A stretch of DNA of 64,000 nt from the NCBI RefSeq assembly GCF_004769555.1, contig NZ_RQFY01000011.1:1-64000 (forward strand), written 5' to 3'. A program made the position numbers and the translations under genes. Each line of letters begins with the position of its first letter. The stretch's first letter is position 1. Below, piece by piece: positions 38,062 through 46,879 of this stretch. The notes under the pieces are model-generated. The model had not been told where the DNA came from. It searched no databases and saw only the letters and a program-made list of their open reading frames with translations. The stretch is from Leptospira koniambonensis (GTDB lineage Bacteria; Spirochaetota; Leptospiria; Leptospirales; Leptospiraceae).

Positions 38062-39345
38062 ATGAGTGAAGGAAGAGCTTCTTGGAATGCATCCAAATGG
38101 CGGGAATGGTTTTCCGAAGGTGAGATTGTTCCGTACTTCCAGCCCATCTTGTCCGTCGAAAAAGATTCTATCTTTGGTTACGAGGCTCTTGCTCGGTTTA
38201 TAGATAAACAGGGTACTGTTCATAGTCTTGGCCCATTCTTCTTAGCTGATATTCCTCATTCTTTTTCCATCACCGAAAGAGAAGAATTCAAAAATCTTAA
38301 ATTAGAAATTGATAGGACCATCCGCAAAAAAGCGGTGGAGAAGATCAGTAATACTCCAGGCCTTGATCCTAAAGCAAAACTATTTCTGAATATTTCTCCT
38401 TCTTTCATGCAGGATTATCTTTCTTCCAAAACGGATGAAGAGCCTTATACTTTGCAGATTGCTAAAAGTTCTGGTCTAGATCCTAAAAGGATCGTGATTG
38501 AAATTGTAGAGGAACATTTTTCAGGAGAGATAGATCAACTAAAACCTTTGATCAACCTATACAAAAGATCCGGATTTTTAGTAGCAATAGATGATCTCGG
38601 TTCTAAATCTTCCAACCTGGATCGGATCGGCGCATTACATCCTGATATTATTAAAGTAGATCTGGGGTTGATCCGCAGCTCAGTTGCTTCTCGGAATTTC
38701 CAAGAGATCTTATTCACTTTATCTAGACTTGCAGAAAGTTTAGGATGTTCACTTCTATTCGAAGGCCTGGAAACTGAGACTGAATTATACAATGCTCTCA
38801 CTTATGGCGCCAGATTTTTACAAGGTTTCTATTTTGCAGAGCCTGCTCCTGAGTTAATGGACATCAATGGTCTGAGTATTCGATTTTCTCAACTTCATGA
38901 ACTATTCTTTAATTATAAAAAATACCAGTTATTACGGCGTATTAAAAAAGAGAAGGAGCTGGAAGATCGTTTAGAATCTTCCGGCATCGAAGTTATCTCT
39001 TCCGATGGAATTGTAACTATTAAATTAAGAAATTCGTATCTACTAGAAAAATCAGTTTTTAGAATGTATGTGACCAACCATGAAGGAAGACAACTTTCTC
39101 CGAATTACTCAAGTATCTCAGATTCAGGAATGTTAGAAGATGATTCTTTTGTAGGAAGGAATTGGAGTTGGAGACCATACTTTTTAGAACAATTTTACAA
39201 AAATGCAAAAGATTCTTCCGGTGGTTGGATAGCAAGCAATCCATACTTTGATTTGGAAAGCCATCTTCTCCTAGTGACTTATTCCAAAAGTATGGAAGAA
39301 GGAAATGTACTTTTCGTAGATGTACGAATGTGGGATTTTCCTTAG
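38062..39345 (+). CDS. EAL-domain c-di-GMP phosphodiesterase with C-terminal sensor (YkuI-like)
   Basis: About 427 residues from the ATG at 38062 (TTG three codons earlier possible). The EAL domain (about 15-270) has YEALARF (Glu41), NISPS (Asn110), IDDLG (Asp177/Asp178), KVD (Lys198) and EGLET (Glu234), so catalytic and metal-binding residues look intact; DDLG replaces the usual DDFG. After a helical linker, the C-terminal 130 residues (VTNHEGRQLSPNY through DLESHLLLVTYSK) look like the PAS/Cache-type domain of YkuI, a sensor. It hydrolyses c-di-GMP to pGpG, probably in response to a ligand. A PilZ protein is encoded 1 kb downstream on the other strand. Confidence 0.85.
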   Translation: MSEGRASWNASKWREWFSEGEIVPYFQPILSVEKDSIFGYEALARFIDKQGTVHSLGPFFLADIPHSFSITEREEFKNLKLEIDRTIRKKAVEKISNTPGLDPKAKLFLNISPSFMQDYLSSKTDEEPYTLQIAKSSGLDPKRIVIEIVEEHFSGEIDQLKPLINLYKRSGFLVAIDDLGSKSSNLDRIGALHPDIIKVDLGLIRSSVASRNFQEILFTLSRLAESLGCSLLFEGLETETELYNALTYGARFLQGFYFAEPAPELMDINGLSIRFSQLHELFFNYKKYQLLRRIKKEKELEDRLESSGIEVISSDGIVTIKLRNSYLLEKSVFRMYVTNHEGRQLSPNYSSISDSGMLEDDSFVGRNWSWRPYFLEQFYKNAKDSSGGWIASNPYFDLESHLLLVTYSKSMEEGNVLFVDVRMWDFP

Positions 39346-39348
39346 GTT

Positions 39349-40203
39349 TTATCTTATCTCCACTACATTCGCTGTTTTGATCCATCCAAATAAACTTAAA
39401 AATTGGATACACCACCAACCTGGATCTAATTCTCCTTTTTGGAGAGAAAACTTACTGGATTCTGGAAATGCATGATGATTATTATGCAGAGATTCTCCCA
39501 TGGTCAAAAGAGAAATGAAAGGAACATTATAACCTTGGGTGCATGCATCTGGAACTACTCGGACCAACTCTCCTCTCTTATGGGCATAATGGCTCACAAG
39601 CCAATTTCCTATGGTACAGATTGAAATTCTTCCGCAGACTCCCCAAACAATCGCTCCAATCCCGCCGACAAAACCTAAGATTGTAATGATCGGGATCTGC
39701 TGCCATAACCAAGTTTTCTCCAGAAACTGTATCACCTTATCTTCTCCATACTCGTTAGAATAATGAAAGACTTGTCGTTCTTTCATCTTTATTGTGAAGT
39801 TATTTTGTATTATAAAATCTTGAAATATATTATCGTAATGGCAGAAGTAGGGATGGCATGCCTTACTTCTTTGGGCCCAGTCTCTTAGATCATGAAAGTA
39901 TCTAAGAGATAAAGGACCACCGAACCCAGTTAAAACTGCAAAATAGAGTAATATTCTTTTTAAGTGTATAGAAGAAGAGAATGAGTCATGTAATATTCCT
40001 CGATGTAATCCTACTGAATGACCAAAACTGAGTGTGATCAATGTTAAGAGGAAAGAGGTAAAAGCATTTGTGAGAGAGTAGGTGGAATAACCGAAGACCA
40101 GGAAAACGGTTAAACATGTTATGAACAGAAGTGATTTTGTTGGCGCCCAGACAATCTTGCCATCGCAAGGATCTAAAGTTTTGATTTCTGGAGAGTATAT
40201 CAT
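39349..40203 (-). CDS. Membrane fatty-acid desaturase-like protein
   Basis: 284 residues; GGAGG five bases before the ATG. Membrane helices and histidine boxes fit the stearoyl-CoA desaturase family: box 1 H62-x4-H67 (GHSVGLHR), box 3 H240-x2-H243-H244 (LHNNHH). The middle box is degenerate: FHDLRDWAQR with a single His, where HxxHH is normal, although HDLRDWAQR-like forms exist in one bacterial subgroup. Probably introduces double bonds or hydroxyls in lipids, if diiron binding is kept. The 3' end is 3 bp from the convergent EAL gene. Confidence 0.8.
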   Translation of the reverse strand: MIYSPEIKTLDPCDGKIVWAPTKSLLFITCLTVFLVFGYSTYSLTNAFTSFLLTLITLSFGHSVGLHRGILHDSFSSSIHLKRILLYFAVLTGFGGPLSLRYFHDLRDWAQRSKACHPYFCHYDNIFQDFIIQNNFTIKMKERQVFHYSNEYGEDKVIQFLEKTWLWQQIPIITILGFVGGIGAIVWGVCGRISICTIGNWLVSHYAHKRGELVRVVPDACTQGYNVPFISLLTMGESLHNNHHAFPESSKFSLQKGELDPGWWCIQFLSLFGWIKTANVVEIR

Positions 40204-40326
40204 AGAGCCTCCATGAAAGCGGGGCTCTAAGAGGGTTAGGCGTTACCCGCTTCTCTCTATATGATATACCTTTTTGAAAGACGATGAAGCCAAATTCATA
40301 TCGTCTTTTGGAAATTTTTTTCCTTT

Positions 40327-41487
40327 TTAGCCAACTTTTACACCGGAGTCAGAAAGCATACGATTTACGTTGTCTGTAAAACGTTTTTTCTCCCCAGGTC
40401 TTGCAGAGTTTCCTTCTAAGGAAAGTCCTACATATAAGTTTCCATCCGTATCTCTTGCGATAGAACGGACTACTCCGTATGCAGTGATCGGAGATTGCAT
40501 TTTGAAAAATATATCGAATGTGAATCCTTTTCTTCTAGGAAGCTCGCTATTTAGATCAGGATGATTGATCTTTACTCTCAAACCACCTGTAGAAAGATCT
40601 ATAACTGAAAATCTTTCCTTTACTAGAATAGTATTGGATTCTCTGATCCGGTCCACCATATCAAAAGTAAGGGTCTTAATTTCCATTACTTCTGTAATAT
40701 CTATTTCTCTGGTCCTATTTTGAGCATGAATATATCCGATTGGAATTGCCTGCTCATCATGGTTGATATAGATAACTGGAACGATCAGCTCCGATCTGAT
40801 CTTTTGATTTGCGTATTCTATGATCTTTTTACGGACATCGTCTTCATCACCAAGTTCATGCTCGTAATCTATAAAACCATTGGGATCAGAAGACTTAAAA
40901 GAATCTGGCTTTTGTGTATTCGGAATATATAATATCTTACCTGTCTTTTTGACTAGGTCGAACTTGTCCCCAATAGAATTAAAAACATCTATTTTGACTA
41001 TATCAAACTTAGGTTTAAGAGTTCTTTCCGTATCTGCAAAATTTACTTTTACTGAAGTGGGGATATTGAATAAGTTCGCATCAATTGTGGTTTTACTAGT
41101 ACGCAGATTTGTGATCCAAACACTTCCATCTGGAGGTTTGATCCTAGTGAATTTTCTCTCTCTACTTGCGATGGAAACATGCTCCACGAGCATGATGTAT
41201 TGATTATTCGGTTTTTCTTCCAGGACCTCGCATTCTAGTTCGACGTATCTCGCGAGCAATTTGTACAAAACAATATGAGCATTCAGCTTAAATTGTTCGG
41301 CCATTCGACCTTGTACTAAAATTTTTGTGGCGTCCTTATTGACGGATAGGAGTTGAACGGATTCGTGAGTTTCCGTATCCCTTACGAGTAGATCTGTTTT
41401 GAGTAGAAATTTTCCAATGATATGGAGTTTTTTACCAGGATCTGTGATGAACTCTTTGTCTCTTTGTTTCCTTTGAACCTTTTCCAT
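40327..41487 (-). CDS. DUF1577/PilZ-domain protein
   Basis: 386 residues; AGGAA five bases before the ATG. The C-terminal part carries the PilZ core: [18 protein letters not shown] with D-x-S-x-x-G, preceded by an arginine at about residue 275, and [23 protein letters not shown] closing the barrel. PilZ domains bind c-di-GMP through RxxxR and D/NxSxxG motifs; the first motif is only partly visible. The N-terminal 250 residues match the Leptospira family DUF1577. It probably acts as a c-di-GMP effector. An EAL phosphodiesterase is encoded nearby. Confidence 0.8.
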   Translation of the reverse strand: MEKVQRKQRDKEFITDPGKKLHIIGKFLLKTDLLVRDTETHESVQLLSVNKDATKILVQGRMAEQFKLNAHIVLYKLLARYVELECEVLEEKPNNQYIMLVEHVSIASRERKFTRIKPPDGSVWITNLRTSKTTIDANLFNIPTSVKVNFADTERTLKPKFDIVKIDVFNSIGDKFDLVKKTGKILYIPNTQKPDSFKSSDPNGFIDYEHELGDEDDVRKKIIEYANQKIRSELIVPVIYINHDEQAIPIGYIHAQNRTREIDITEVMEIKTLTFDMVDRIRESNTILVKERFSVIDLSTGGLRVKINHPDLNSELPRRKGFTFDIFFKMQSPITAYGVVRSIARDTDGNLYVGLSLEGNSARPGEKKRFTDNVNRMLSDSGVKVG

Positions 41488-41574
41488 TAAATTCCTAGGT
41501 GATCGGATTCCGGCGGAAAATTATCTTGATTCCAGCCTTTGGCTTCGTTTTGATGTAATAGGTAAGGTACACTA

Positions 41575-43101
41575 ATGTCAAACCAATCTTACCGAGACTC
41601 CCAATTTTTAGACGGCCTATCCGGCGAAGAACTTTTCAGTATGCAAATCGGGCTTACCTATCGGGACTTTTTAGTCCTGCCCGGTTTTATAGACTTCAAT
41701 CCTTCCGACGTAGAACTAGAGACTAGATTAACAAAAAAAATCAAACTCAAGAGACCTTTCGTGAGTTCCCCAATGGACACTGTGACTGAGTCCTCAATGG
41801 CTATTGCACAGGCCCTTATGGGAGGGATTGGAATTATCCACTATAATAATTCTGTAGAAGAGCAGGTTGCTGAAGTTAGCAAAGTGAAACGTTTCGAAAA
41901 CGGTTTCATTTCAGACCCAGTTGTTCTCGGACCAAAAAATACAATCCATGATCTGGACAGGATCAAAGAAACTTTAGGATTCACTGGAATTCCAATCACT
42001 GCAGATGGGACCAGAAATTCTAAATTGGTTGGGATTGTAACTAATAGAGATATCGATTTCGAAAGAGATCGCTCCATCCCTGTGGAAAAAGTTATGACCA
42101 CAGAAGTGATTACTGGAAAAGCAGGGATCACTTTAAAAGAAGCAAACGATATCATTAAAAAAGAGAAGATCGGAAAACTTCCGATCATAGACAAAGACGG
42201 AAAACTTGTCTCTTTAGTGAGTCGTTCTGATCTGAAAAAGAATAAGGAATTTCCTGATTCTTCTAAGGATGAGAACAAAAGACTTAGATGTGGAGCCGCA
42301 GTTTCTACCTTACCTGAATCCAGGGACAGGGTCGCTGCATTGTATGAGGCAGGAGTGGATGTGATCATCATTGACTCTGCCCAAGGAAACTCGATCTACC
42401 AGATAGAGATGCTCCAATTCATTAAATCTAATTTCAAAAATTTAGAAGTCATCGGTGGTAATGTGGTCACTCGTGGCCAGGCAGAAAATCTGATCGGTGC
42501 TGGAGCAGATGGACTTAGGATTGGAATGGGACCTGGTTCCATTTGTATCACCCAAGATACCATGGCTGTGGGAAGAGCCCAAGCAACTGCGATCTACCAA
42601 ACTGCAGCTCATGCCGCAAAACATGATGTTCCAGTCATCGCAGACGGTGGAATTTCCAATATTGGGGATATCGCAAATGCTTTGGCAATTGGGGCTTCTG
42701 CATGTATGATGGGATTTATGTTCGCTGGAACATCTGAGGCGCCTGGAGAGTATTTTTATGAGAATGGAATACGTCTCAAGAAATATCGAGGAATGGCAAG
42801 TATAGAGGCCATGAAAGCAGGCGGAGACAAACGTTATTTCAACGAGGGCCAAAAAGTAAAAGTGGCTCAAGGGGTGAGCGGTTCCGTGGTGGATAGAGGT
42901 TCAATTCTGAACTTTATTCCATATTTAAGCCTAGGACTAAGACTTTCTTTTCAGGATATGGGATTCCGTTCCGTCCAAGATTTACATAAAGGACTCCGAG
43001 AAGGAAAGCTCAGATTCGAAAGAAGGAGTGAATCCGCCCAAGCCCAAGGTTCTGTTCATAGTCTTTACTCTTATAGTGCACCTAGTTTAAGAGCAGAGTA
43101 A
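41575..43101 (+). CDS. guaB: Inosine-5'-monophosphate dehydrogenase
   Basis: 508 residues. GuaB oxidises IMP to XMP with NAD, the first step of GMP synthesis. Clear motifs: [10 protein letters not shown], two CBS domains at about 120-235 ([42 protein letters not shown]), [39 protein letters not shown] containing the catalytic Cys, and the [17 protein letters not shown] stretch. [10 protein letters not shown] begins the flap. It is divergent from the PilZ gene. No purine riboswitch is visible in the 87-bp gap. Confidence 0.98.
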   Translation: MSNQSYRDSQFLDGLSGEELFSMQIGLTYRDFLVLPGFIDFNPSDVELETRLTKKIKLKRPFVSSPMDTVTESSMAIAQALMGGIGIIHYNNSVEEQVAEVSKVKRFENGFISDPVVLGPKNTIHDLDRIKETLGFTGIPITADGTRNSKLVGIVTNRDIDFERDRSIPVEKVMTTEVITGKAGITLKEANDIIKKEKIGKLPIIDKDGKLVSLVSRSDLKKNKEFPDSSKDENKRLRCGAAVSTLPESRDRVAALYEAGVDVIIIDSAQGNSIYQIEMLQFIKSNFKNLEVIGGNVVTRGQAENLIGAGADGLRIGMGPGSICITQDTMAVGRAQATAIYQTAAHAAKHDVPVIADGGISNIGDIANALAIGASACMMGFMFAGTSEAPGEYFYENGIRLKKYRGMASIEAMKAGGDKRYFNEGQKVKVAQGVSGSVVDRGSILNFIPYLSLGLRLSFQDMGFRSVQDLHKGLREGKLRFERRSESAQAQGSVHSLYSYSAPSLRAE

Positions 43102-43141
43102 TTAAATTTAGATCCCTTGGATTTACCGGGAAGGAAAGGTT

Positions 43142-43933
43142 TTGAAAAAGTTTCATCTTATTTCGATAATCCTAATATTCCCAATTTTGATGACAGGGGA
43201 TGTTTCCCACGCTCAAGCTCCGCCGGATAAAGCAAGAGTCGCCCAGGAATTAGTCGCAAGACTCGACCAGGCACTCTTGAAGGCGGACGGCTTAGTAAAA
43301 GCAAATCTGATCCTTATCAAAAAGACCGGAGATTCCTGGACCTGGGACATGAGCATTTTCAGAAAGGGAGAAGATTCACTCTCTCTATTCGAAAGCAAAG
43401 GCCGTGGTCTAGAATATAAGATCTTATTCAAGGAAGACGGAGAATTGATCTTCGCTTTCAATGCACTTTCTCGAAAAATTTTCAAAAAGAACGACGAAGA
43501 AAAATACGAGAACCATCTGAATACTGGATTCAGTTTTGTGGATCTGGCAGGAACTTCTTACCAAGCAAATTATAATCCTATCGTACAAAGTGATTTGGAT
43601 ATAGCGGGGAAGAAGATGAAACGAGTGGCACTAAGACCAATCGTCCCTTATTTTTATTCCAAACTAATCTTACTATTGGAACCGGATACATTGAGACCAA
43701 CTCGTTTGGATTTTCATGATAAAGACGGGGTACTTTATAAAACAATGAACATAAAGTACGGTCCGGTTAAGGTAAAAGCAAAACAAAAGGTGAGCAAAGA
43801 AGATATAGTCAGTAGATTGGAAATGTTGGATCTGAATACCGGTGCGATCAGTGTATTGGAATATACTGAAGTGGACCGAGATGTAAAACCGGATCCTTCT
43901 TTATTCGAATTGGATAATCTAAACAGACTGTAA
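43142..43933 (+). CDS. LolA-like outer-membrane lipoprotein-sorting protein
   Basis: 263 residues from TTG at 43142 with GGAAAGG before it. A signal peptide ([18 protein letters not shown]) precedes a single domain with the strands of the LolA-like fold ([31 protein letters not shown], GSYxx-type core [24 protein letters not shown]). This resembles the LolA-like group often found with export or transport genes rather than LolA itself. It ends one base into the rsmE start (TAATG). Substrate unknown. Confidence 0.75.
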   Translation: MKKFHLISIILIFPILMTGDVSHAQAPPDKARVAQELVARLDQALLKADGLVKANLILIKKTGDSWTWDMSIFRKGEDSLSLFESKGRGLEYKILFKEDGELIFAFNALSRKIFKKNDEEKYENHLNTGFSFVDLAGTSYQANYNPIVQSDLDIAGKKMKRVALRPIVPYFYSKLILLLEPDTLRPTRLDFHDKDGVLYKTMNIKYGPVKVKAKQKVSKEDIVSRLEMLDLNTGAISVLEYTEVDRDVKPDPSLFELDNLNRL

Positions 43934-44631
43934 TGTCCTCGGAAGAAATTGTTTTTTTTCGACCTGGATTTTCTTCTTCTCCTGAACTAAAACTTGAAGG
44001 AGAAGAGATCTCTCATCTAAAAGCATTTAGAGTTTTTTCAGAAGAGAAACTAGTGATCATCAAAGACGGCGCAGGCACAAGTTTCGCCTACAGTGTACCT
44101 TCTTCTTCTAAAACCGGAACTCTGATCGGTACTGAAAAAAAAGAAAAACCTAAAACCAAAGCAAAGATCGCAACTGCAATTCCGAAAGGAAACAGATTAG
44201 AATGGCTGATCCAAAAAGGAACTGAGCTCGGGATCACTGAATTTATTTTTTTAGTATTTTCTCATTCAGATCGAAAGGATTTAAATCCAGAAAGGCTTTT
44301 GAAAGTTGCTGCGGAAGCTTCTTCTCAATCAGGCCAGGATTTTTTGCCTGAGATCAAAGGACCGTTTGTACTTTCTAAATTTTTAGAAGAGTCCAAGTCT
44401 CTTAATGAGGAGCTCCTACTTTTTGATCCGAGATCTTCAGTCCAGATCAATCCTGAAAACATTCAAAACAAAACAATTCTGATCGGACCGGAAGGTGGAT
44501 TTAGGAAAGAAGAATTAGAACTGATCTCTCAGTTTGGGGTTTTATCTGTGAATGTGGGAGAATCTATTTTGAGAATAGAGACCGCTGGAATTTTTGCGGC
44601 CTCTTTATTTAGGTTAGGAAGTTTGGGCTGA
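43933..44631 (+). CDS. rsmE: 16S rRNA (uracil1498-N3)-methyltransferase
   Basis: 232 residues. RsmE methylates U1498 of 16S rRNA. It has an N-terminal PUA-like part (EEISHLKAFRVFSEEKL) and a SPOUT methyltransferase core: IPKGNRLEWLIQKGTELGI, PERLLKVAAEASSQSGQ, the knot loop LIGPEGGFRKEELELI and LRIETAGIFAASL. Start overlaps the LolA-like gene. The stop codon abuts the stop of the convergent Cys-rich lipoprotein with no gap. Confidence 0.95.
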   Translation: MSSEEIVFFRPGFSSSPELKLEGEEISHLKAFRVFSEEKLVIIKDGAGTSFAYSVPSSSKTGTLIGTEKKEKPKTKAKIATAIPKGNRLEWLIQKGTELGITEFIFLVFSHSDRKDLNPERLLKVAAEASSQSGQDFLPEIKGPFVLSKFLEESKSLNEELLLFDPRSSVQINPENIQNKTILIGPEGGFRKEELELISQFGVLSVNVGESILRIETAGIFAASLFRLGSLG

Positions 44632-44970
44632 TTATTGTCCGAATCCGGTTGAGCCCAGAATTAAGACGCAGGTGTTCAGATAATTATCACAGTCACTTTT
44701 GCAGCTTTGGGATAATTGGAAACAAAACGTAGAAATATTACAGCTTGTATTACAGTTAGAAAGACATGTATTCAAACCGACCAAATTGGTTGTAGTTACC
44801 GTTGTGCCGTATTTATTTTCACATGCGTTCTTGCAGGCTGGATAAGATCCACCGGTGCAGTTTGCGTAGAAAGTCGCCAAGGCATTTCCCTTGATATCTC
44901 TCTCTCCAGTATTACATGATAAAATGCCTAAGAGTGCGATTGTTAGAAAAATCGGGAGAAATCGGGTCAT
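44632..44970 (-). CDS. Cys-rich small lipoprotein
   Basis: About 112 residues from the ATG at 44970; the frame extends 16 residues upstream but the hydrophobic signal begins here. Lipobox GILSC. The mature part has about 11 cysteines, several as C-x3-C (ACKNACENKYG, TCLSNCNTSCN, SQSCKSDCDN), suggesting a disulphide-stabilised helical hairpin exposed outside the cytoplasm. No family recognised. It ends against rsmE with zero spacing. Confidence 0.65.
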   Translation of the reverse strand: MTRFLPIFLTIALLGILSCNTGERDIKGNALATFYANCTGGSYPACKNACENKYGTTVTTTNLVGLNTCLSNCNTSCNISTFCFQLSQSCKSDCDNYLNTCVLILGSTGFGQ

Positions 44971-45072
44971 ATAAGTAAATCGTTTTCGGCCAGGACAGAA
45001 TGGTAAACTAAAAAACATTCGACGTTAGCGGAGAATCGGCCGGAATGAAGTATCTAGACCGAGGTGCATGGA

Positions 45073-45273
45073 ATGATCGTAAACGGTAAAGATTTCTCTC
45101 TTAGGGAACTTTCTTCTCCGGATCTATTTTCTCTATTAGAATCCTTAAAATTAAAACCGGAAACGGTAGCGATCCAGAAGAATGGAGAGATACTAAAAAG
45201 GGATCTTTGGAAAAATTCTTCCTTAGAAGACGGGGATAAAATAGAGATCCTGAAATTTGTGGGCGGAGGTTGA
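45073..45273 (+). CDS. thiS: Thiamine biosynthesis sulfur carrier protein ThiS
   Basis: 66 residues from the ATG at 45073, with GAGG eight bases upstream. A ubiquitin-like fold (MIVNGKDFSLRE, LLESLKLKPETVAIQKNGEIL, DGDKIEILKFVGGG) ending in Gly-Gly-Gly, the C-terminal Gly-Gly being the thiocarboxylate site for thiazole synthesis. It lies 7 bp before thiE. thiG/thiF are not in this window, and no TPP riboswitch is visible upstream. Confidence 0.93.
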   Translation: MIVNGKDFSLRELSSPDLFSLLESLKLKPETVAIQKNGEILKRDLWKNSSLEDGDKIEILKFVGGG

Positions 45274-45280
45274 ATCATTT

Positions 45281-45949
45281 TTGGAATTCCCACTTAGACC
45301 CAGGCATAGTATCTGGAGAGCACCCGGTATTTATCCAATCCTAGATCTAGAATATTGTTCCAAATTTTCCAAGGACCCGGTCCGTATAGTGGAACTTTGG
45401 AGTTACCAAAGAGAATGGATCCCATTCTATCAGATCCGCGCTAAAAAAGAGACACCTGAAACATTAAAGAAGGTTTATAAAAGTCTTATAGACGCATTTC
45501 CTGATTTCCCGATTATACTAAACGATTATTGGAAAGAAGCTTTGGAATGGAGATGTTTTGGACTTCATATTGGAAAGGAAGATTATACTTCTCTTTCTTT
45601 AGAGGATAGGAAGAAGGTCCGTTCAAGCGGATTATACCTAGGCACTTCCTGTCATAATTCCGAAGACATAGCTAATTTAGAGCCTGGGGTCTGGGATTAT
45701 ACTGGTCTTGGACCTGTGTATGCAACAAGCTCCAAGGACACTGAAGACGTTCCTGTAGGACTTGCAGGCTTGCAAGAAGCCTTACAAATTGCTAAAATAC
45801 CTGTCACTCCGATCGGAGGGATTGGTCCTAAACAGATCACAGAGTTGTCGGCGCTCGGCCCTTTATCCTATGCAATGATCGCTTCCGCTTCCGAAAGAGA
45901 TTCCTTTTACGATTGCATTCGTATCCTTAAGGAGATAAAAAATCCGTAA
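45281..45949 (+). CDS. thiE: Thiamine-phosphate synthase ThiE
   Basis: 222 residues from the TTG at 45281, chosen because GGAGG inside the thiS end is 11 bases upstream; an alternative TTG at 45257 overlaps thiS by 17 bp. ThiE joins the HMP-pyrophosphate and thiazole moieties. Motifs: IYPILD, YQIRAKKET, ILNDYWKEA, LHIGKED, LGTSCHNSED, GLGPVYATSSK and PIGGIGPKQ. The length is near the usual 210. Confidence 0.92.
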   Translation: MEFPLRPRHSIWRAPGIYPILDLEYCSKFSKDPVRIVELWSYQREWIPFYQIRAKKETPETLKKVYKSLIDAFPDFPIILNDYWKEALEWRCFGLHIGKEDYTSLSLEDRKKVRSSGLYLGTSCHNSEDIANLEPGVWDYTGLGPVYATSSKDTEDVPVGLAGLQEALQIAKIPVTPIGGIGPKQITELSALGPLSYAMIASASERDSFYDCIRILKEIKNP

Positions 45950-46026
45950 AGGACCTGAGACTTGTAGGCCGCTTCTTCCTTATTTTTGGCAGCTAAGAAT
46001 CCCAAGTTTCAATTGACTCACAAATT

Positions 46027-46878
46027 ATGTCCAATAAGATGATCCCTATGAAACAGCCAGGGGAAATACGCCATCTATCTGCAAAGGATGATCGCGACTA
46101 CTTACTAGATTATCAGACCCTGGATGTGGATAATTTGGAAAAGGCTCCTATCTTAGGCGTACCTTTTGATAACGCCAGCCTTGATGAGGCAGTGGCAAAA
46201 ATTTATCATCTCATGGAAGAGAAGGATAAATTCCATCATGTTCTTCTTTTAGATCCGATCAAGACAATGGCTCTTCGCAAAGGGAAGAAGTTACATCGTA
46301 TAGCCCAAAAAGCTAGCTTGATCCTTGCAGAAGGTGCAGGCCTTCAATGGGCCGCTAAAAAATTAGGTGGAGAATTAAAAGAGAGAATTCCCACAATCGC
46401 ACTCATGATGGACTTGGTCCGTCTTTGTGAACTCAGAAATTATTCTATTTTTCTTTTAGGCGGAAAAGAAGAGATCGTCGAGAAAGTTTATTTCAATCTT
46501 TCCAGACATTTTCCTGGAGTGCGTATCGTAGGGCGTCATGCGGGATACTTAAACACTCAACGTGAGTTGCTTGTTAAAGAATCTATCCGCAAGACCAGCC
46601 CGAATATTATATTTCTTGCAATGGATTTTCCGGACCAAGAGATCTGGGTAGAGAATAATACCGCATTTTTTGGTCATGCAGTGGTGATCGGTGTTGGTCC
46701 TGCTATGGACATTCTTTCCGGAAAAGTAAAAAAGGCTCCGAATGTTTTCAAACTAAAAGGGCTAACTTGGTTTTGGAGAATTATGGTCCGCCCTTGGAGA
46801 CTAATTCGCCTAAGTAGGATGTTCGGATTCTTTATCGTAGTAGCTATCAAATCTCTTTTTGTAAAAAAGAAGAAGTAA
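46027..46878 (+). CDS. WecG/TagA/CpsF-family glycosyltransferase
   Basis: 283 residues. This family adds N-acetylmannosamine(uronate) or similar to lipid-linked sugars. Visible core: [91 protein letters not shown] and [17 protein letters not shown]. The C-terminus is hydrophobic and basic, probably membrane-attached ([16 protein letters not shown]). Sugar unknown. It is convergent with the large FlcA-like gene 1 bp away. Confidence 0.9.
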   Translation: MSNKMIPMKQPGEIRHLSAKDDRDYLLDYQTLDVDNLEKAPILGVPFDNASLDEAVAKIYHLMEEKDKFHHVLLLDPIKTMALRKGKKLHRIAQKASLILAEGAGLQWAAKKLGGELKERIPTIALMMDLVRLCELRNYSIFLLGGKEEIVEKVYFNLSRHFPGVRIVGRHAGYLNTQRELLVKESIRKTSPNIIFLAMDFPDQEIWVENNTAFFGHAVVIGVGPAMDILSGKVKKAPNVFKLKGLTWFWRIMVRPWRLIRLSRMFGFFIVVAIKSLFVKKKK

Positions 46879-46879
46879 G

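Noticed and set aside
45019..45072. TPP riboswitch before thiS
   Set aside because: The gap before thiS is under 110 bases and no CTGAGA or ACCTGAT-type core is visible.
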